From: Haemophilus parainfluenzae ATCC 33392 | GTDB taxonomy: Bacteria > Pseudomonadota > Gammaproteobacteria > Enterobacterales > Pasteurellaceae | Direction of reading: 5' to 3' | DNA length: 64,000 nucleotides | Assembly: GCF_031191205.1 (NCBI RefSeq) | Contig: NZ_CP133470.1 | Coordinates: 255,501-319,500, forward strand | Part shown: piece by piece, positions 11,520 through 22,196 of the stretch | Numbering within the stretch: the stretch's first letter is position 1 | Layout of the letters: every line of letters begins with the position of its first letter | Translations under genes and position numbers: made by a program | The notes under the pieces: model-generated | What the model was told of the DNA's origin: nothing | The model's input: the letters and a program-made list of their open reading frames with translations, nothing else | Databases searched by the model: none

Positions 11520-12416
11520 TTATTCAGCTTGCTCTTCCACGCCTTCCATATCCGATAAATGCTCATCCGGCACAGTTACACGCACCTGAATCAAACGGCG
11601 ACTATCGGCAGAAGTTACTTTAAATTGAATATTTTCTAAGGTAATTTCTTCACCTCGCTTAGGCAAATACCCAAAAGCTTGCATAATCAAACCGCCAATG
11701 GTATCCACTTCTTCATCATCAAAATGCGTATTAAATTGTGTATTAAAATCATCAATATCTGTTAGTGCACGCACCGCATAAGTATGACGAGAAAGCTGAC
11801 GAATATCGGCGACATCTTCCTCATCGAACTCGTCTTCAATATCACCCACAATTTGTTCGAGAATATCTTCGATGGTCACTAAACCTGATACCGCACCAAA
11901 CTCATCTACCACAATTGCCATATGGAAACGCTCAGAGCGAAAATCTTTTAACATACGATCGACACGTTTACTTTCCGGCACAATCACAACTGGACGTAAC
12001 AACTTGGAAAGTTCGAACTCTTCCGCATCTTCACGTAAAAACTTAAGCAAATCTTTTGCGTGCAAAATACCTTCAATATTATCGCGGTCATCCGTATCGG
12101 CAATCACAGGAAAACGAGAGTGGGCAGATTCAATAATGGTATTCAAGCAGGCATCGAGATCTTGATTCGATTCAATAAATACAATTTGAGAGCGTGGAAT
12201 CATGATATCGCGTACACGAAGCTCGGCGATTTCCATTACCCCTTCAATCATCTCACGAGTATTTTGATCGATTAAATCGTTTTGTTCTGAATCGCGAATC
12301 ACTTCCACGAGTTCTTCACGGTTTTTCAGCTCACCTTGGAAAAAACGCCCAATAAGCGATTGAAAAAAAGATTTTTTAGTTGTTTCAGTTTGATTACTCG
12401 AATGTTCTTCGTTCAT
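11520..12416 (-). CDS. corC: CorC/YbeX family CBS-domain protein
   Basis: A soluble CBS-pair protein linked to magnesium/cobalt efflux and, in E. coli, to ribosome maturation next to lnt. It has 298 residues. Two CBS motifs lie at about 70-190 ([14 protein letters not shown] and [21 protein letters not shown]). The C-terminal CorC_HlyC transporter-associated domain is at about 210-285 ([20 protein letters not shown]). The exact biochemical role remains unsettled in the family. Confidence 0.92.
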   Translation of the reverse strand: MNEEHSSNQTETTKKSFFQSLIGRFFQGELKNREELVEVIRDSEQNDLIDQNTREMIEGVMEIAELRVRDIMIPRSQIVFIESNQDLDACLNTIIESAHSRFPVIADTDDRDNIEGILHAKDLLKFLREDAEEFELSKLLRPVVIVPESKRVDRMLKDFRSERFHMAIVVDEFGAVSGLVTIEDILEQIVGDIEDEFDEEDVADIRQLSRHTYAVRALTDIDDFNTQFNTHFDDEEVDTIGGLIMQAFGYLPKRGEEITLENIQFKVTSADSRRLIQVRVTVPDEHLSDMEGVEEQAE

Positions 12417-12507
12417 AAAATTAAATGTGTTACTGTCGGATTGACTGCGTAAAAAGTAGCATATTTTGACAAAAATCGCAAAAAACTTAAGCTAAATGGC
12501 TGAAAAT

Positions 12508-12547
12508 AAAGTGCGGTTAAAAACATAAAAATTTTTAACCGCACTTT
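12508..12547 (-). terminator. Terminator built from inverted uptake words
   Basis: aaagtgcggttaaaa and ttttaaccgcacttt face each other around a short A/T loop, giving a long stem with a T-run. It lies 15 bp past the galM stop and ends the galTKM transcript before the corC promoter region. It is composed of two copies of the DNA uptake word in opposite orientation. Confidence 0.85.
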
Positions 12548-12561
12548 TATTAACTGATTAC

Positions 12562-13587
12562 CTATTTAAACCTAAACTCTGTCCATTGGTAATAGCGTTC
12601 ACCTGTTTTTTGAATACCGCCATAATTTTGCCATTCGGGATGGTTAGGGGTATCGGGAAGACATTGAGTTTCAAGTGCGATGCCGCTGAAATCTTGATAA
12701 GTGTCACCTTCACGAGTTGGAGTGCCTGCAAGATAGTTTCCCGTATAAACCTGTAACGCGGCTTGGGATGTGAGCACTTCAAGGCTTAAATCTTCATTAG
12801 GGGAAGTCAATAATGCGCAAGGTTTTTGCCATGCTTTATTGACGATAAAGGAATGATCGTAACCTTTCGTTACCACTTGCTCGCCTTGTTGGAAATCTTG
12901 TGCGATTGGTTTTGCCACTCGAAAATCAAAGCTGGTATTCACCACATGCTTAAGTGGTGAATTTGGGATGCCTTCACCATCAACCGGTAAATAGAAATCC
13001 GCATTAAGGCGTAGTGTATGATTTCGCACATCACTGCCCTGCTCGGCATTTTCTAAATTGAAATAAGCGTGGTTTGTTAAGTTCAGCGCGGTATCTTTAT
13101 CGCTTTCTGCTTCGTATTCAATTTTTACACTATTTTCATCGGTCAGCGTGTAAATCACATTAGCTTTAACATTACCTTCAAAACCTTGATCACCATCGGG
13201 AGACACAAGGGAAAAACGCACAAAATTCTGACCGCACTCTTCCACCTTCCAACGGCGTTTATCAAAGCCTTCTTTACCGCCATGTAATTGATGTTTGCCT
13301 TGATTAGCGACCAGCTGGATTGTTCGCTCACCCAATTCAAATTGGGCGTTAGCAATACGGTTCGCATAGCGTCCTATGCTTGCGCCCAAATAAGCAGTTT
13401 GATGAGGATAATCCTCCACTTTGCAGCCGAGTAAAACTTCTCGCAACTCACTGTTCACAGGGACTTTACATGAAAGCCAAGTGGCTCCCCAATCCATAAA
13501 TTGCACGGTCATGTCATTCGAATTAGTGAGTTGAACAAGTTGATAAGGCTGTCCATCTGGTGCATTGAACGCCGTTTTTTCTAGCAT
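12562..13587 (-). CDS. galM: Aldose 1-epimerase (galactose mutarotase)
   Basis: Interconverts alpha- and beta-galactose so that GalK can use it. It has 341 residues from the ATG at 13587, chosen because AAGGAG is 7 bp upstream; that start overlaps the end of galK (ATGCTAG). Substrate-binding [17 protein letters not shown] (about 95-111), the catalytic His region [12 protein letters not shown] and the C-terminal [18 protein letters not shown] with the catalytic Glu are visible. Last gene of galTKM. Confidence 0.95.
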   Translation of the reverse strand: MLEKTAFNAPDGQPYQLVQLTNSNDMTVQFMDWGATWLSCKVPVNSELREVLLGCKVEDYPHQTAYLGASIGRYANRIANAQFELGERTIQLVANQGKHQLHGGKEGFDKRRWKVEECGQNFVRFSLVSPDGDQGFEGNVKANVIYTLTDENSVKIEYEAESDKDTALNLTNHAYFNLENAEQGSDVRNHTLRLNADFYLPVDGEGIPNSPLKHVVNTSFDFRVAKPIAQDFQQGEQVVTKGYDHSFIVNKAWQKPCALLTSPNEDLSLEVLTSQAALQVYTGNYLAGTPTREGDTYQDFSGIALETQCLPDTPNHPEWQNYGGIQKTGERYYQWTEFRFK

Positions 13588-14735
13588 AGACTCACTCCTT
13601 GTGAGGCAGTGCAAACGTAGAAATCTTCTTTTAAGCCCGTTTGTTTTTCATAATTATCGGCAATAATTTTACGGACAGATTCGACTTTATCATGAGGCGC
13701 AAGCGCTACAATGCAACCACCAAAACCACCGCCTGTCATTCTCGCGCCACCGGTTTTACCAATGACTAATTGAGCGAGTTCCACAAGATAATCAATTTGT
13801 GGCACAGTAATCTCGAAATCATCACGCATGGACTCGTGAGATTGCCCCATTAATTCACCTAATTTTATTAAATCATTATGTTTTAATGCTTCAACGGCAT
13901 CAAGCACACGTTGGTTTTCGGTCACCACATGGCGTGCACGTTTGGCCACTAAAGCATTAAGTGCGGTCAATTCTGCTTCTCTTTTTTAGAATTCTTCTAC
14001 TGACACATCACGTAGCGCTTTTACGCCAAAGAATTCTGCGGCTTTTTCACATTGCCAACGGCGTGTGTTGTATTCACCCGTGACCAAATCATGCGGTACA
14101 TTTGAGTTCACAATAATGACGGCAACATCTTTCGGCACGGGTGTTGGTTTTGTTTCTAAGCTACGACAATCAATCATTAAGAGATGCTCTTTTTGACCTA
14201 ACGCGGAAATTAATTGATCCATGTTTCCGCAATTCGCACCTACAAATTTGTTTTCAGCTTTTTGACCTATTAAAGCAATCTCTGTATTTGTTAAAGGTAA
14301 ATCGCTCAATTGTTGGCAAAACTTACCCGTCGCCACTTCAAGGGCTGCAGAAGAACTTAAACCGGAAGAATGTGGCACATTTCCGGAAATGACCAAATCA
14401 GCACCTTGTTTAAATTGCGGGCAACGTTCTTGAATAAATTTCACGACACCACGCACATAATTCGCCCATTTTTGCTCACTTTGAGGAAAATCTTCATCAA
14501 GAGAAAAGGTATCCTCAAGATCAAGATCTGCTGCATAAACATTCCAAATATGATCAGTACGTTTTGATCCCGCAATGGCGGTACCATAATTGATCGCACA
14601 AGGCATCACAAAGCCATCATTGTAATCCGTATGTTCGCCGATAATATTAACACGACCTGGCGCATACACGGTCAGTTCTGGTTGCTTGTTATATTTTTGC
14701 GTAAAAATGTGTTGGGATTTTTGGACTGGAGTCAT
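13581..14735 (-). pseudogene. galK: Galactokinase interrupted by an in-frame stop codon
   Basis: GalK phosphorylates galactose to galactose-1-phosphate. The coding frame spans 384 codons, the normal length (E. coli 382), but a TAA at 13988-13986 sits at codon 250, after RDVSVEEF. The same frame resumes at once with [20 protein letters not shown] and continues to the normal end. [15 protein letters not shown] (motif 1) and [13 protein letters not shown] (motif 2, ATP site) precede the stop; motif 3, [12 protein letters not shown], follows it. A truncated product would lack motif 3 and should be inactive. A single CAA-to-TAA change would explain it. Reading frame, ribosome site and neighbours are otherwise intact, so the lesion looks recent. 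Confidence 0.9.
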
Positions 14736-14759
14736 ATTATTTTCCTTTATCTTTCACAC

Positions 14760-14780
14760 TCCCTCTTAACTCAAGAGGGA
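14760..14780. terminator. Intercistronic hairpin between galT and galK
   Basis: An 8-bp perfect stem tccctctt / aagaggga with loop aactc lies in the 54-bp gap between galT and galK. It is the third example in this window of a CCCTCTT-loop-AAGAGGG hairpin inside an operon. Confidence 0.55.
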
Positions 14781-14789
14781 AAGGGTTTC

Positions 14790-15875
<1,086 letters not shown>

Positions 15876-15879
15876 TCAT

Positions 15880-15921
15880 AAGATAACAAATTAAAAAAAA
15901 TAAACCGTGATCATTATCACA
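15880..15921 (-). promoter_or_regulatory. CRP site and -10 box of the galTKM promoter
   Basis: CGTGA-tcatta-TCACA at 15906-15921 matches the CRP consensus. On the minus strand a TATCTT box at 15885-15880 places the start near 15873, which puts the CRP centre about 40 bp upstream, the class II position. This predicts cAMP-CRP activation of galTKM. The start position is inferred to within a base or two. Confidence 0.65.
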
Positions 15922-15981
15922 AAATCAGGAAATAAGGCACTAGTCTAATCTCTTTTTTGTGACGAATGTAGCATTTTTGAA

Positions 15982-16018
15982 AGTAACCGCTTTCAATTTT
16001 ATTCAAATTTACTATGAT
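15982..16018 (+). promoter_or_regulatory. Promoter and operator of the galR-type gene
   Basis: agtaaccgctttca at 15982-15995 fits the GalR/GalS half-site pattern and overlaps the -35 position of a promoter whose -10 is TATGAT at 16013-16018. This suggests that the repressor controls its own gene. The predicted start near 16025 is consistent with translation from 16052. Confidence 0.6.
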
Positions 16019-16051
16019 AATTACCATGAAAAAATGAATGAGAGCCCTGTT

Positions 16052-17059
16052 ATGCCTACAATTCGAGATGTTGCTGAATTAGCTTGCGTGTCGGTTGCCA
16101 CTGTTTCCCGGGTGATTAATCACTCTCCTTCCGTAAGTGAAAAAACCCGTTATTCAGTACAACGCGCGATGGAAGTCTTAAATTATCAACCCAATGCAAA
16201 CGCACAAGCTCTAGCAGTACAAAATACTGATACCATTGGCGTGGTGGTTACTGATGTAACAGATCCGTTTTTTGCTATCTTGGTCAAATCAGTCGATAAA
16301 GTTGCTGAAGAGCATCAAAAAACGATTTTGATCGGTATTGGCTATCACCATGCTGAAAAAGAGCGTGAAGCGATTGATACCTTGCTACGCAAGCGTTGTA
16401 GCTGTTTGGTTGTTCATTCCAAAGCCCTTTCAGACGAAGAATTACGTCATTATCTCGAAAATGTACCAGGTATGGTTGTGATTAACCGTGTAATTGCAGG
16501 TTATGAAAATCGTTGTGTCAGCCTCGATAATCGCCAAGGTACCTATCTTGCTACTGAAATGCTGATTCGTTATGGCCATAAGCACATCGCCTACATTGGA
16601 TCTAATCACGGTATTTTAGATGAAACCGAGCGTAAAGAAGGTTATTTAGAGGCCTTAGAAGCACATAACTTCCCCATTGTAGAACAAGCCATTGTGCATA
16701 ATTCACCGGATTTTGAAGGCGGTGAAAAAGCCATGATTGATCTATTAAGCTACAACTCGAATTTAACTGCAGTGGTAGCCTATAACGATACCATGGCAGC
16801 GGGTGCAATTTCCGTTTTAAATGAAAACAATATCAAAGTGCCGAAACAGTTTTCCATTGTGGGTTTTGATGATATGCCGATTGCTCGATATTTAATTCCA
16901 AAGCTCACAACTATTCGTTATCCAATTGATTTAATGGCGAATTATGCTGCAAAACTGGCATTAAGTTTAGTTGATTCATCTATTATCACACCAACTGTTG
17001 TGCAATTTAATCCAACATTAGTAAGACGTTTTTCCGTAGAAAACACTATGAAACCGTGA
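16052..17059 (+). CDS. LacI-family repressor, GalR/GalS type
   Basis: A DNA-binding repressor of galactose genes, released by galactose. It has 335 residues from [21 protein letters not shown], a classic LacI helix-turn-helix at residues 2-25; a longer upstream frame is open but lies in the promoter. The hinge [13 protein letters not shown] and a periplasmic-binding-like effector domain follow ([44 protein letters not shown]). It sits between galTKM and mglBAC with operators on both sides, so it probably controls both. GalR and GalS cannot be told apart here. Confidence 0.88.
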   Translation: MPTIRDVAELACVSVATVSRVINHSPSVSEKTRYSVQRAMEVLNYQPNANAQALAVQNTDTIGVVVTDVTDPFFAILVKSVDKVAEEHQKTILIGIGYHHAEKEREAIDTLLRKRCSCLVVHSKALSDEELRHYLENVPGMVVINRVIAGYENRCVSLDNRQGTYLATEMLIRYGHKHIAYIGSNHGILDETERKEGYLEALEAHNFPIVEQAIVHNSPDFEGGEKAMIDLLSYNSNLTAVVAYNDTMAAGAISVLNENNIKVPKQFSIVGFDDMPIARYLIPKLTTIRYPIDLMANYAAKLALSLVDSSIITPTVVQFNPTLVRRFSVENTMKP

Positions 17060-17070
17060 TGGAGATCACA
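17055..17070 (+). promoter_or_regulatory. Upstream CRP site overlapping the repressor stop codon
   Basis: CGTGA-tggaga-TCACA matches the CRP consensus and includes the TGA stop of the galR-type gene (17057-17059). It lies 50 bp upstream of a second CRP site in the mgl promoter, suggesting tandem CRP activation. Confidence 0.6.
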
Positions 17071-17086
17071 AATTTAAACATTATTA

Positions 17087-17147
17087 TGTAATCGTTTTCA
17101 TTTATGTGAGTTTGATCACAGATTAACGATTTTGATTTCGTTATGAT
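17087..17147 (+). promoter_or_regulatory. mgl promoter: GalR/S operator, CRP site and -10 box
   Basis: The operator tgtaatcgttttca at 17087-17100 is followed by a perfect CRP site TGTGA-gtttga-TCACA at 17105-17120 and a TATGAT -10 at 17142-17147. With a start near 17154 the CRP centre is at -41.5, exactly the class II position, while no good -35 is seen. mglBAC is therefore predicted to need cAMP-CRP and to be repressed by the adjacent regulator. Confidence 0.78.
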
Positions 17148-17238
17148 GGGTTCAGTTGCAATAGATTTACGCAACATTCCTCTATTTGGTATATAAAAAA
17201 TCAACAATAAAATCACTTTCTCTGATAGGAGCGTTTTT

Positions 17239-18234
17239 ATGAAAAAAACAGCAGTATTAAGTGCGGTCGCTTTAGCAATCGGTTTAGGTTCAGCAACTTC
17301 AGGTTTTGCAGCCGATAACCGTATTGGTGTTACCATTTATAAATATGATGACAACTTCATGTCATTAATGCGTAAAGAAATCGATAAAGAAGCGAAAGCT
17401 CTTGGCGGTATTGAGTTATTAATGAATGACTCTCAAAATGCACAATCTATTCAAAACGACCAAGTAGATGGTTTGCTTTCTAAAGGTGTAAAAGCCCTAG
17501 CCATTAACTTAGTAGACCCAGCAGCAGCTTCAACTGTTATTAAGAAAGCTAAACAAGATGACATTCCTGTTGTTTTCTTCAATAAAGACCCAGGTGCAAA
17601 AGCAATTGGTAGCTACGATCACGCTTACTATGTTGGTACCGATCCGAAAGAATCAGGTTTAATCCAAGGTGATTTAATTGCAAAACAATGGAAAGCTATG
17701 CCAGCCTTAGACTTAAACAAAGACGGTAAAATCCAATATGTATTATTAAAAGGTGAACCTGGCCATCCAGATGCGGAAGCACGTACTAAATATGTAATTG
17801 AACAATTAAATGCTAAAGGTATTCCAACCGAACAATTATTTATTGATACCGGTATGTGGGATGCAGCAATGGCTAAAGATAAAGTGGATGCATGGTTATC
17901 TAGCTCTAAAGCTAACGAAATTGAAATGATCATTTCAAACAATGACGGTATGGCGTTAGGTGCGTTAGAAGCAACCAAAGCACACGGTAAAAAATTACCA
18001 ATCTTTGGTGTGGATGCATTACCAGAAGTACTTCAATTAATTAAGAAAGGCGAAATTGCTGGTACCGTGTTAAACGATGGTGTTAACCAAGGTAAAGCTG
18101 TTGTTCAACTTTCTGCAAACCTTGCTAACGGTAAAGCAGCAACAGAAGGTACAAAATGGAAATTAGAAAACCGTGTTGTACGTATCCCTTATGTTGGTGT
18201 GGATAAAGATAACCTAAGTGAATTCTTAAAATAA
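17239..18234 (+). CDS. mglB: D-galactose/D-glucose-binding periplasmic protein
   Basis: Periplasmic receptor that delivers galactose or glucose to the MglA/MglC transporter. It has 331 residues with a signal peptide cut after TSGFA (about residue 24). The mature protein begins [18 protein letters not shown]. The EF-hand-like calcium loop DLNKDGKIQ of galactose-binding proteins is at about 156-164, and sugar-contact segments such as [11 protein letters not shown] and FGVDALPE are visible. First gene of mglBAC; a strong hairpin follows. Confidence 0.97.
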   Translation: MKKTAVLSAVALAIGLGSATSGFAADNRIGVTIYKYDDNFMSLMRKEIDKEAKALGGIELLMNDSQNAQSIQNDQVDGLLSKGVKALAINLVDPAAASTVIKKAKQDDIPVVFFNKDPGAKAIGSYDHAYYVGTDPKESGLIQGDLIAKQWKAMPALDLNKDGKIQYVLLKGEPGHPDAEARTKYVIEQLNAKGIPTEQLFIDTGMWDAAMAKDKVDAWLSSSKANEIEMIISNNDGMALGALEATKAHGKKLPIFGVDALPEVLQLIKKGEIAGTVLNDGVNQGKAVVQLSANLANGKAATEGTKWKLENRVVRIPYVGVDKDNLSEFLK

Positions 18235-18261
18235 GAAAATCTATTGCTTTTCTTTAATTTT

Positions 18262-18297
18262 AGGGGGGAAAGGAAACCCAAATTCCCTTTCCCCCCT
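18262..18297 (+). terminator. mglB-mglA intercistronic hairpin
   Basis: A perfect 12-bp stem aggggggaaagg / cctttcccccct followed by a short T-run lies between mglB and mglA and ends just before the mglA ribosome site. This is a typical way to give the binding protein more transcript than the membrane components. Confidence 0.75.
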
Positions 18298-18314
18298 TTT
18301 TGATGAGGTTGGAT

Positions 18315-19829
18315 ATGACAACTCAAACCCAAGACAATGATGTACTACTGACGATGACGGATGTCAGTAAGTCTTTCCCCGGTGTAAAAGCCCTTGATCA
18401 CGCCAATCTAACAGTTCGTTCTCACTCTGTTCACGCCTTAATGGGTGAAAACGGGGCGGGAAAATCGACATTATTAAAATGCCTCTTCGGAATTTATGCA
18501 AAAGACGAAGGAGAAATTTTATTCTTAGGCAAACCTGTTGATTTTAAAACATCAAAAGAAGCCCTTGAAAATGGGATTTCAATGGTTCACCAAGAACTTA
18601 ACTTGGTGCGTCAAACCAGCGTAATGGATAACTTATGGTTGGGTCGCTACCCACTTAAAGGTCCTTTTGTGGATCACGCCAAAATGTATCGTGATACCAA
18701 AGCGATTTTCGATGAATTGGACATTGATGTTGATCCAAGAGAAAAAGTGGCCAAACTTTCCGTTTCACAAATGCAGATGATCGAAATTGCGAAAGCGTTC
18801 TCTTATAACGCTAAAATCGTAATTATGGATGAGCCAACATCCTCACTTTCAGAAAAAGAAGTAGAACATCTTTTCAAAATTATTCAAAAATTAAAAGATC
18901 GCGGTTGTGGCATTATTTATATTTCACACAAAATGGATGAAATCTTCAAAATTTGTGATGAAATCACCATTCTTCGCGATGGTAAATGGATCAATACCGT
19001 TCAAGTTAAAGGCACCACTATGGAAGAAATCGTTTCAATGATGGTTGGCCGTGAATTAACACAACGTTTCCCAGAAAAAACAAACGTACCAAAAGAAATC
19101 ACGCTTGAAGTGGAACATTTAACAGCGGTAAACCAACCGTCTATTCAAGATGTTTCCTTTAATTTACGCAAAGGTGAAATTTTAGGTATTGCGGGTCTTG
19201 TTGGTGCAAAACGAACCGATATTGTGGAAGCCATTTTTGGTGTACGCGAATTAAAAGAGGGGACGATCAAGCTCAACGGAAAAATCGTGAAAAATCATAC
19301 CGCACTTGAGGCGATTAACCACGGTTTTGCTTTAGTAACTGAAGAACGTCGCTCAACCGGGATTTATTCAAACCTAAGTATTGAATTCAACTCTTTGATT
19401 TCAAATATGAAATCTTACCTCACTCCTTGGAAATTGCTCAGCAATAAAAAAATGGCAAGCGATACACAGTGGGTGATTGATGCGATGAACGTTAAAACCC
19501 CTTCTCACAAAACAACGATTGGCTCGCTTTCTGGTGGTAACCAACAAAAAGTGATTATCGGCCGTTGGCTTTTAACCCAACCAGATATCTTAATGCTCGA
19601 CGAACCAACTCGTGGTATTGATATTGGGGCAAAATTTGAAATTTATCAGCTCATTCAAGAACTCGCTAAAAAAGATAAAGGCATCATCATGATTTCATCA
19701 GAAATGCCGGAATTATTAGGCGTAACAGACCGAATTTTGGTCATGAGTAATGGTCGTGTTGCAGGCATCGTTGAAACAGCAAAAACGTCTCAAGAAGAAA
19801 TTTTGCAACTTGCCGCAAAATATTTATAA
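18315..19829 (+). CDS. mglA: Galactose/methyl galactoside ABC transporter ATPase
   Basis: Double-ABC ATPase of the high-affinity galactose importer. It has 504 residues from [10 protein letters not shown] (GAGG 8 bp upstream). The N-terminal cassette has Walker [10 protein letters not shown] and the [14 protein letters not shown] signature. The C-terminal cassette has the degenerate Walker [10 protein letters not shown], known for this family, and [15 protein letters not shown]. Walker B boxes VIMDEPTSS and LMLDEPTRG are present. Lies between mglB and mglC. Confidence 0.97.
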   Translation: MTTQTQDNDVLLTMTDVSKSFPGVKALDHANLTVRSHSVHALMGENGAGKSTLLKCLFGIYAKDEGEILFLGKPVDFKTSKEALENGISMVHQELNLVRQTSVMDNLWLGRYPLKGPFVDHAKMYRDTKAIFDELDIDVDPREKVAKLSVSQMQMIEIAKAFSYNAKIVIMDEPTSSLSEKEVEHLFKIIQKLKDRGCGIIYISHKMDEIFKICDEITILRDGKWINTVQVKGTTMEEIVSMMVGRELTQRFPEKTNVPKEITLEVEHLTAVNQPSIQDVSFNLRKGEILGIAGLVGAKRTDIVEAIFGVRELKEGTIKLNGKIVKNHTALEAINHGFALVTEERRSTGIYSNLSIEFNSLISNMKSYLTPWKLLSNKKMASDTQWVIDAMNVKTPSHKTTIGSLSGGNQQKVIIGRWLLTQPDILMLDEPTRGIDIGAKFEIYQLIQELAKKDKGIIMISSEMPELLGVTDRILVMSNGRVAGIVETAKTSQEEILQLAAKYL

Positions 19830-19847
19830 ATCATAAAGGAACAAATT

Positions 19848-20858
19848 ATGAGTGCCTTACAAAAAAATAAATCATTCGATTTCTTAAAACAAAATGCGAT
19901 TTATTTTGTGTTGTTGATTTTACTTGGCATCATCATCGCACAAGATCCAACATTCTTGAATGTTCGCAACTTTAGTAACATTTTAACTCAATCATCTGTC
20001 CGTCTCATTATCGCCCTAGGTGTTGCAGGCTTGCTTATCACTCAAGGTACCGACTTATCTGCCGGTCGCCAAGTAGGTTTAGCAGCGGTTATTTCTGCTA
20101 CCCTCTTGCAATCAATGGAAAACATGAACCGCGTGTTCCCTGATTTAGGTGAAATTCCTATTCCAGTAGTTATCCTGACTGTTTGTGCAGTAGGTGCTGT
20201 AATCGGCTTAGTGAATGGTTTAGTTATCGCTTATCTCAATGTAACCCCGTTCATTGCAACCATGGGTACCATGATCATCGTTTACGGTTTCAACTCACTT
20301 TATTATGATGGCGTAGGTGGCTCACCAATTGCAGGTTTCAGTGAATCTTTCTCTAACTTCGCACAAGGCTTCTTCAGACTTGGTTCGTTCAAATTATCCT
20401 ACATCACTATTTATGCGGCGATTTGTGCATTCTTAGTTTGGGTAATGTGGAATAAAACACGCTTCGGTAAAAATATCTTTGCTATCGGTGGTAACCCTGA
20501 AGCAGCAAAAGTATCTGGCGTAAACGTAGCGCGTAACCTTGTTGTGATTTACATGATTGCCGGTATGTTCTATGCATTCGGTGGTATGTTAGAAGCAGGC
20601 CGTATCGGTAGTGCAACCAACAACCTCGGCTTCATGTATGAATTAGATGCGATTGCTGCCTGCGTGGTAGGTGGTGTATCTTTCGCAGGTGGTGTGGGTA
20701 CTGTTATCGGTGTTATCACGGGTGTTATCATCTTCACCGTTATTAACTACGGTTTAACTTATATCGGTGTAAACCCTTACTGGCAATATATCATTAAAGG
20801 TAGCATTATCATCCTCGCGGTGGCTATTGACTCCTTGAAATACGCAAAGAAAAAATAA
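19848..20858 (+). CDS. mglC: Galactose/methyl galactoside ABC transporter permease
   Basis: Membrane permease of the Mgl importer. It has 336 residues with 8-10 hydrophobic segments. The family motif GGNPEAAKVSGVNV (about 212-225) is the EAA-like loop that docks on MglA. The start has AAGGA upstream and lies 18 bp after mglA. Last gene of the operon, followed by a terminator. Confidence 0.97.
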   Translation: MSALQKNKSFDFLKQNAIYFVLLILLGIIIAQDPTFLNVRNFSNILTQSSVRLIIALGVAGLLITQGTDLSAGRQVGLAAVISATLLQSMENMNRVFPDLGEIPIPVVILTVCAVGAVIGLVNGLVIAYLNVTPFIATMGTMIIVYGFNSLYYDGVGGSPIAGFSESFSNFAQGFFRLGSFKLSYITIYAAICAFLVWVMWNKTRFGKNIFAIGGNPEAAKVSGVNVARNLVVIYMIAGMFYAFGGMLEAGRIGSATNNLGFMYELDAIAACVVGGVSFAGGVGTVIGVITGVIIFTVINYGLTYIGVNPYWQYIIKGSIIILAVAIDSLKYAKKK

Positions 20859-20878
20859 TTAAAAACAACGATAAAAAT

Positions 20879-20906
20879 AACCGCACTTTAGTAATAAAGT
20901 GCGGTT
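20879..20906 (+). terminator. mgl terminator made of inverted uptake words
   Basis: A perfect 12-bp stem aaccgcacttta / taaagtgcggtt with loop gtaa, then a T-rich stretch, lies 20 bp past mglC. Both arms are copies of the DNA uptake word. Confidence 0.88.
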
Positions 20907-20923
20907 TATATTTAGGATTTAAA

Positions 20924-21580
20924 ATGTCAAACAGCGTAACTAAAGATAATTTGACTGTCAGTTTCAGTACTGACTGGTTTACTCATAATATCCCTTCTCT
21001 ATCCTATATTTTTGAACAATTTACGCCTAAAAGAATCTTAGAAATTGGCTCATTTGAAGGGCGTTCAACTCATTTTTTTACTGAGGAAATGCTTAAATAC
21101 CATAATGAAATAGAGATTCATTGTATTGATTCTTGGGAAGGTGGATTAGAGCATCAAGGAAAGTGGGATATGGGTTCTATTGAGCAATCTTTTAATGAGA
21201 ATATTCAAACATTAATGATTTATGCCAAACAATGCGGAAAATCCCTTAACATTATCAAACATAAAGGATATTCCCATACTAAAATGATTGAACTATTAGC
21301 AAAAGGCGAAGCTGGAAAATTTGATTTTATCTATGTAGATGGTTCTCATGAAGCCCCAGATGTACTGTTCGATGCTATTTTAGCCCATAAATTAGTAAAA
21401 AATAATGGGATTATTGCTTTTGATGACTATTTATGGAGCCCAGAAGAAAATGGAAAACAAAACTACTACCACTTAGTAAAACCTGCTGTTGATGCTTATG
21501 TCAATATCTATCAACAAAAACTCCATGTTTTACAAATGTTGCCAGTTTACCAACTTTATATACAAAAACTATCAGATTAA
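20924..21580 (+). CDS. Class I SAM-dependent methyltransferase
   Basis: A 218-residue protein of the Methyltransf_24 type. The SAM-binding loop RILEIGSFEGRSTHFF is at about 39-54. The acidic motif HCIDSWEGG follows, then FDFIYVDGSHEAPDV (about 137-151) and IIAFDDYLWS. The substrate is not predictable from sequence; small molecules or sugars are typical for this group. It follows the mgl terminator and is convergent with iscX, so it is probably a separate unit. Its codons are more A/T-rich than those of mgl. Confidence 0.8.
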   Translation: MSNSVTKDNLTVSFSTDWFTHNIPSLSYIFEQFTPKRILEIGSFEGRSTHFFTEEMLKYHNEIEIHCIDSWEGGLEHQGKWDMGSIEQSFNENIQTLMIYAKQCGKSLNIIKHKGYSHTKMIELLAKGEAGKFDFIYVDGSHEAPDVLFDAILAHKLVKNNGIIAFDDYLWSPEENGKQNYYHLVKPAVDAYVNIYQQKLHVLQMLPVYQLYIQKLSD

Positions 21581-21615
21581 CTAATTAAAAATATAATAAG
21601 CCTGTGTAATCAGGC

Positions 21616-21810
21616 TTATTCGTATTCATCTAACCATTTCAACAAAATCGCTTCAAGAATACTCTCGTTAGATTTCATTGGGTCATCATCGAAATCTTCT
21701 AATTCACAAATCCATTTATGTAAATCCGTGAAACGTACTGTTTTAGGATCTAAATCCGGATTACGATCATACAGCTCTTCTGCGATAAGTTGTGCATCCG
21801 TCCATTTCAT
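21616..21810 (-). CDS. iscX: Fe-S assembly protein IscX
   Basis: A 64-residue acidic adaptor that binds IscS and tunes iron-sulphur assembly. [30 protein letters not shown] is diagnostic in pattern (WTDxxxIAxxLxDxxPDxDPxxVRFTDL), and [11 protein letters not shown] ends it. Its start codon shares a base with the fdx stop (TAATG), so it is coupled to fdx. Last gene of the isc operon. Confidence 0.94.
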   Translation of the reverse strand: MKWTDAQLIAEELYDRNPDLDPKTVRFTDLHKWICELEDFDDDPMKSNESILEAILLKWLDEYE

Positions 21811-22151
21811 TAGTGAGCCGCCTCATTCGCGTGGTTAATATTATATTTAGGGATTTCCACAACTAAATCTTCATCGCCCACGACACATTGGCAAGAAAGA
21901 CGGCTATCCATTTCTAAGCCCCATGCTTTATCCAACATATCTTCTTCTTGATCGCTTGCTTCATTTAATGAATCAAACCCTTCACGGATCACAACATGGC
22001 ATGTTGTACAAGCACAAGAACCATCACAAGCGTGATGAATTTCTACACCCGCATTATGTGCCACTTCTAATAAGTTATCTCCAGCTGCCGCATCAACCAC
22101 CATACCCTCTGGGCAAAATTCTTCATTCGGTAAAAAAATCACTTTTGGCAT
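21810..22151 (-). CDS. fdx: ISC-type [2Fe-2S] ferredoxin
   Basis: Electron donor for iron-sulphur cluster assembly. It has 113 residues with cluster ligands in [15 protein letters not shown] (three of its cysteines) and LSCQCVV. The adrenodoxin-type layout and position after hscA identify it as the isc ferredoxin. Confidence 0.96.
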   Translation of the reverse strand: MPKVIFLPNEEFCPEGMVVDAAAGDNLLEVAHNAGVEIHHACDGSCACTTCHVVIREGFDSLNEASDQEEDMLDKAWGLEMDSRLSCQCVVGDEDLVVEIPKYNINHANEAAH

Positions 22152-22196
22152 ATTACTTTCCTCAATATAAAAAACTTGTTAATTTATAACCGCACT

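Noticed and set aside
17628..17978. A 116-codon minus-strand ORF inside mglB
   Set aside because: Antisense shadow of a well-supported gene.
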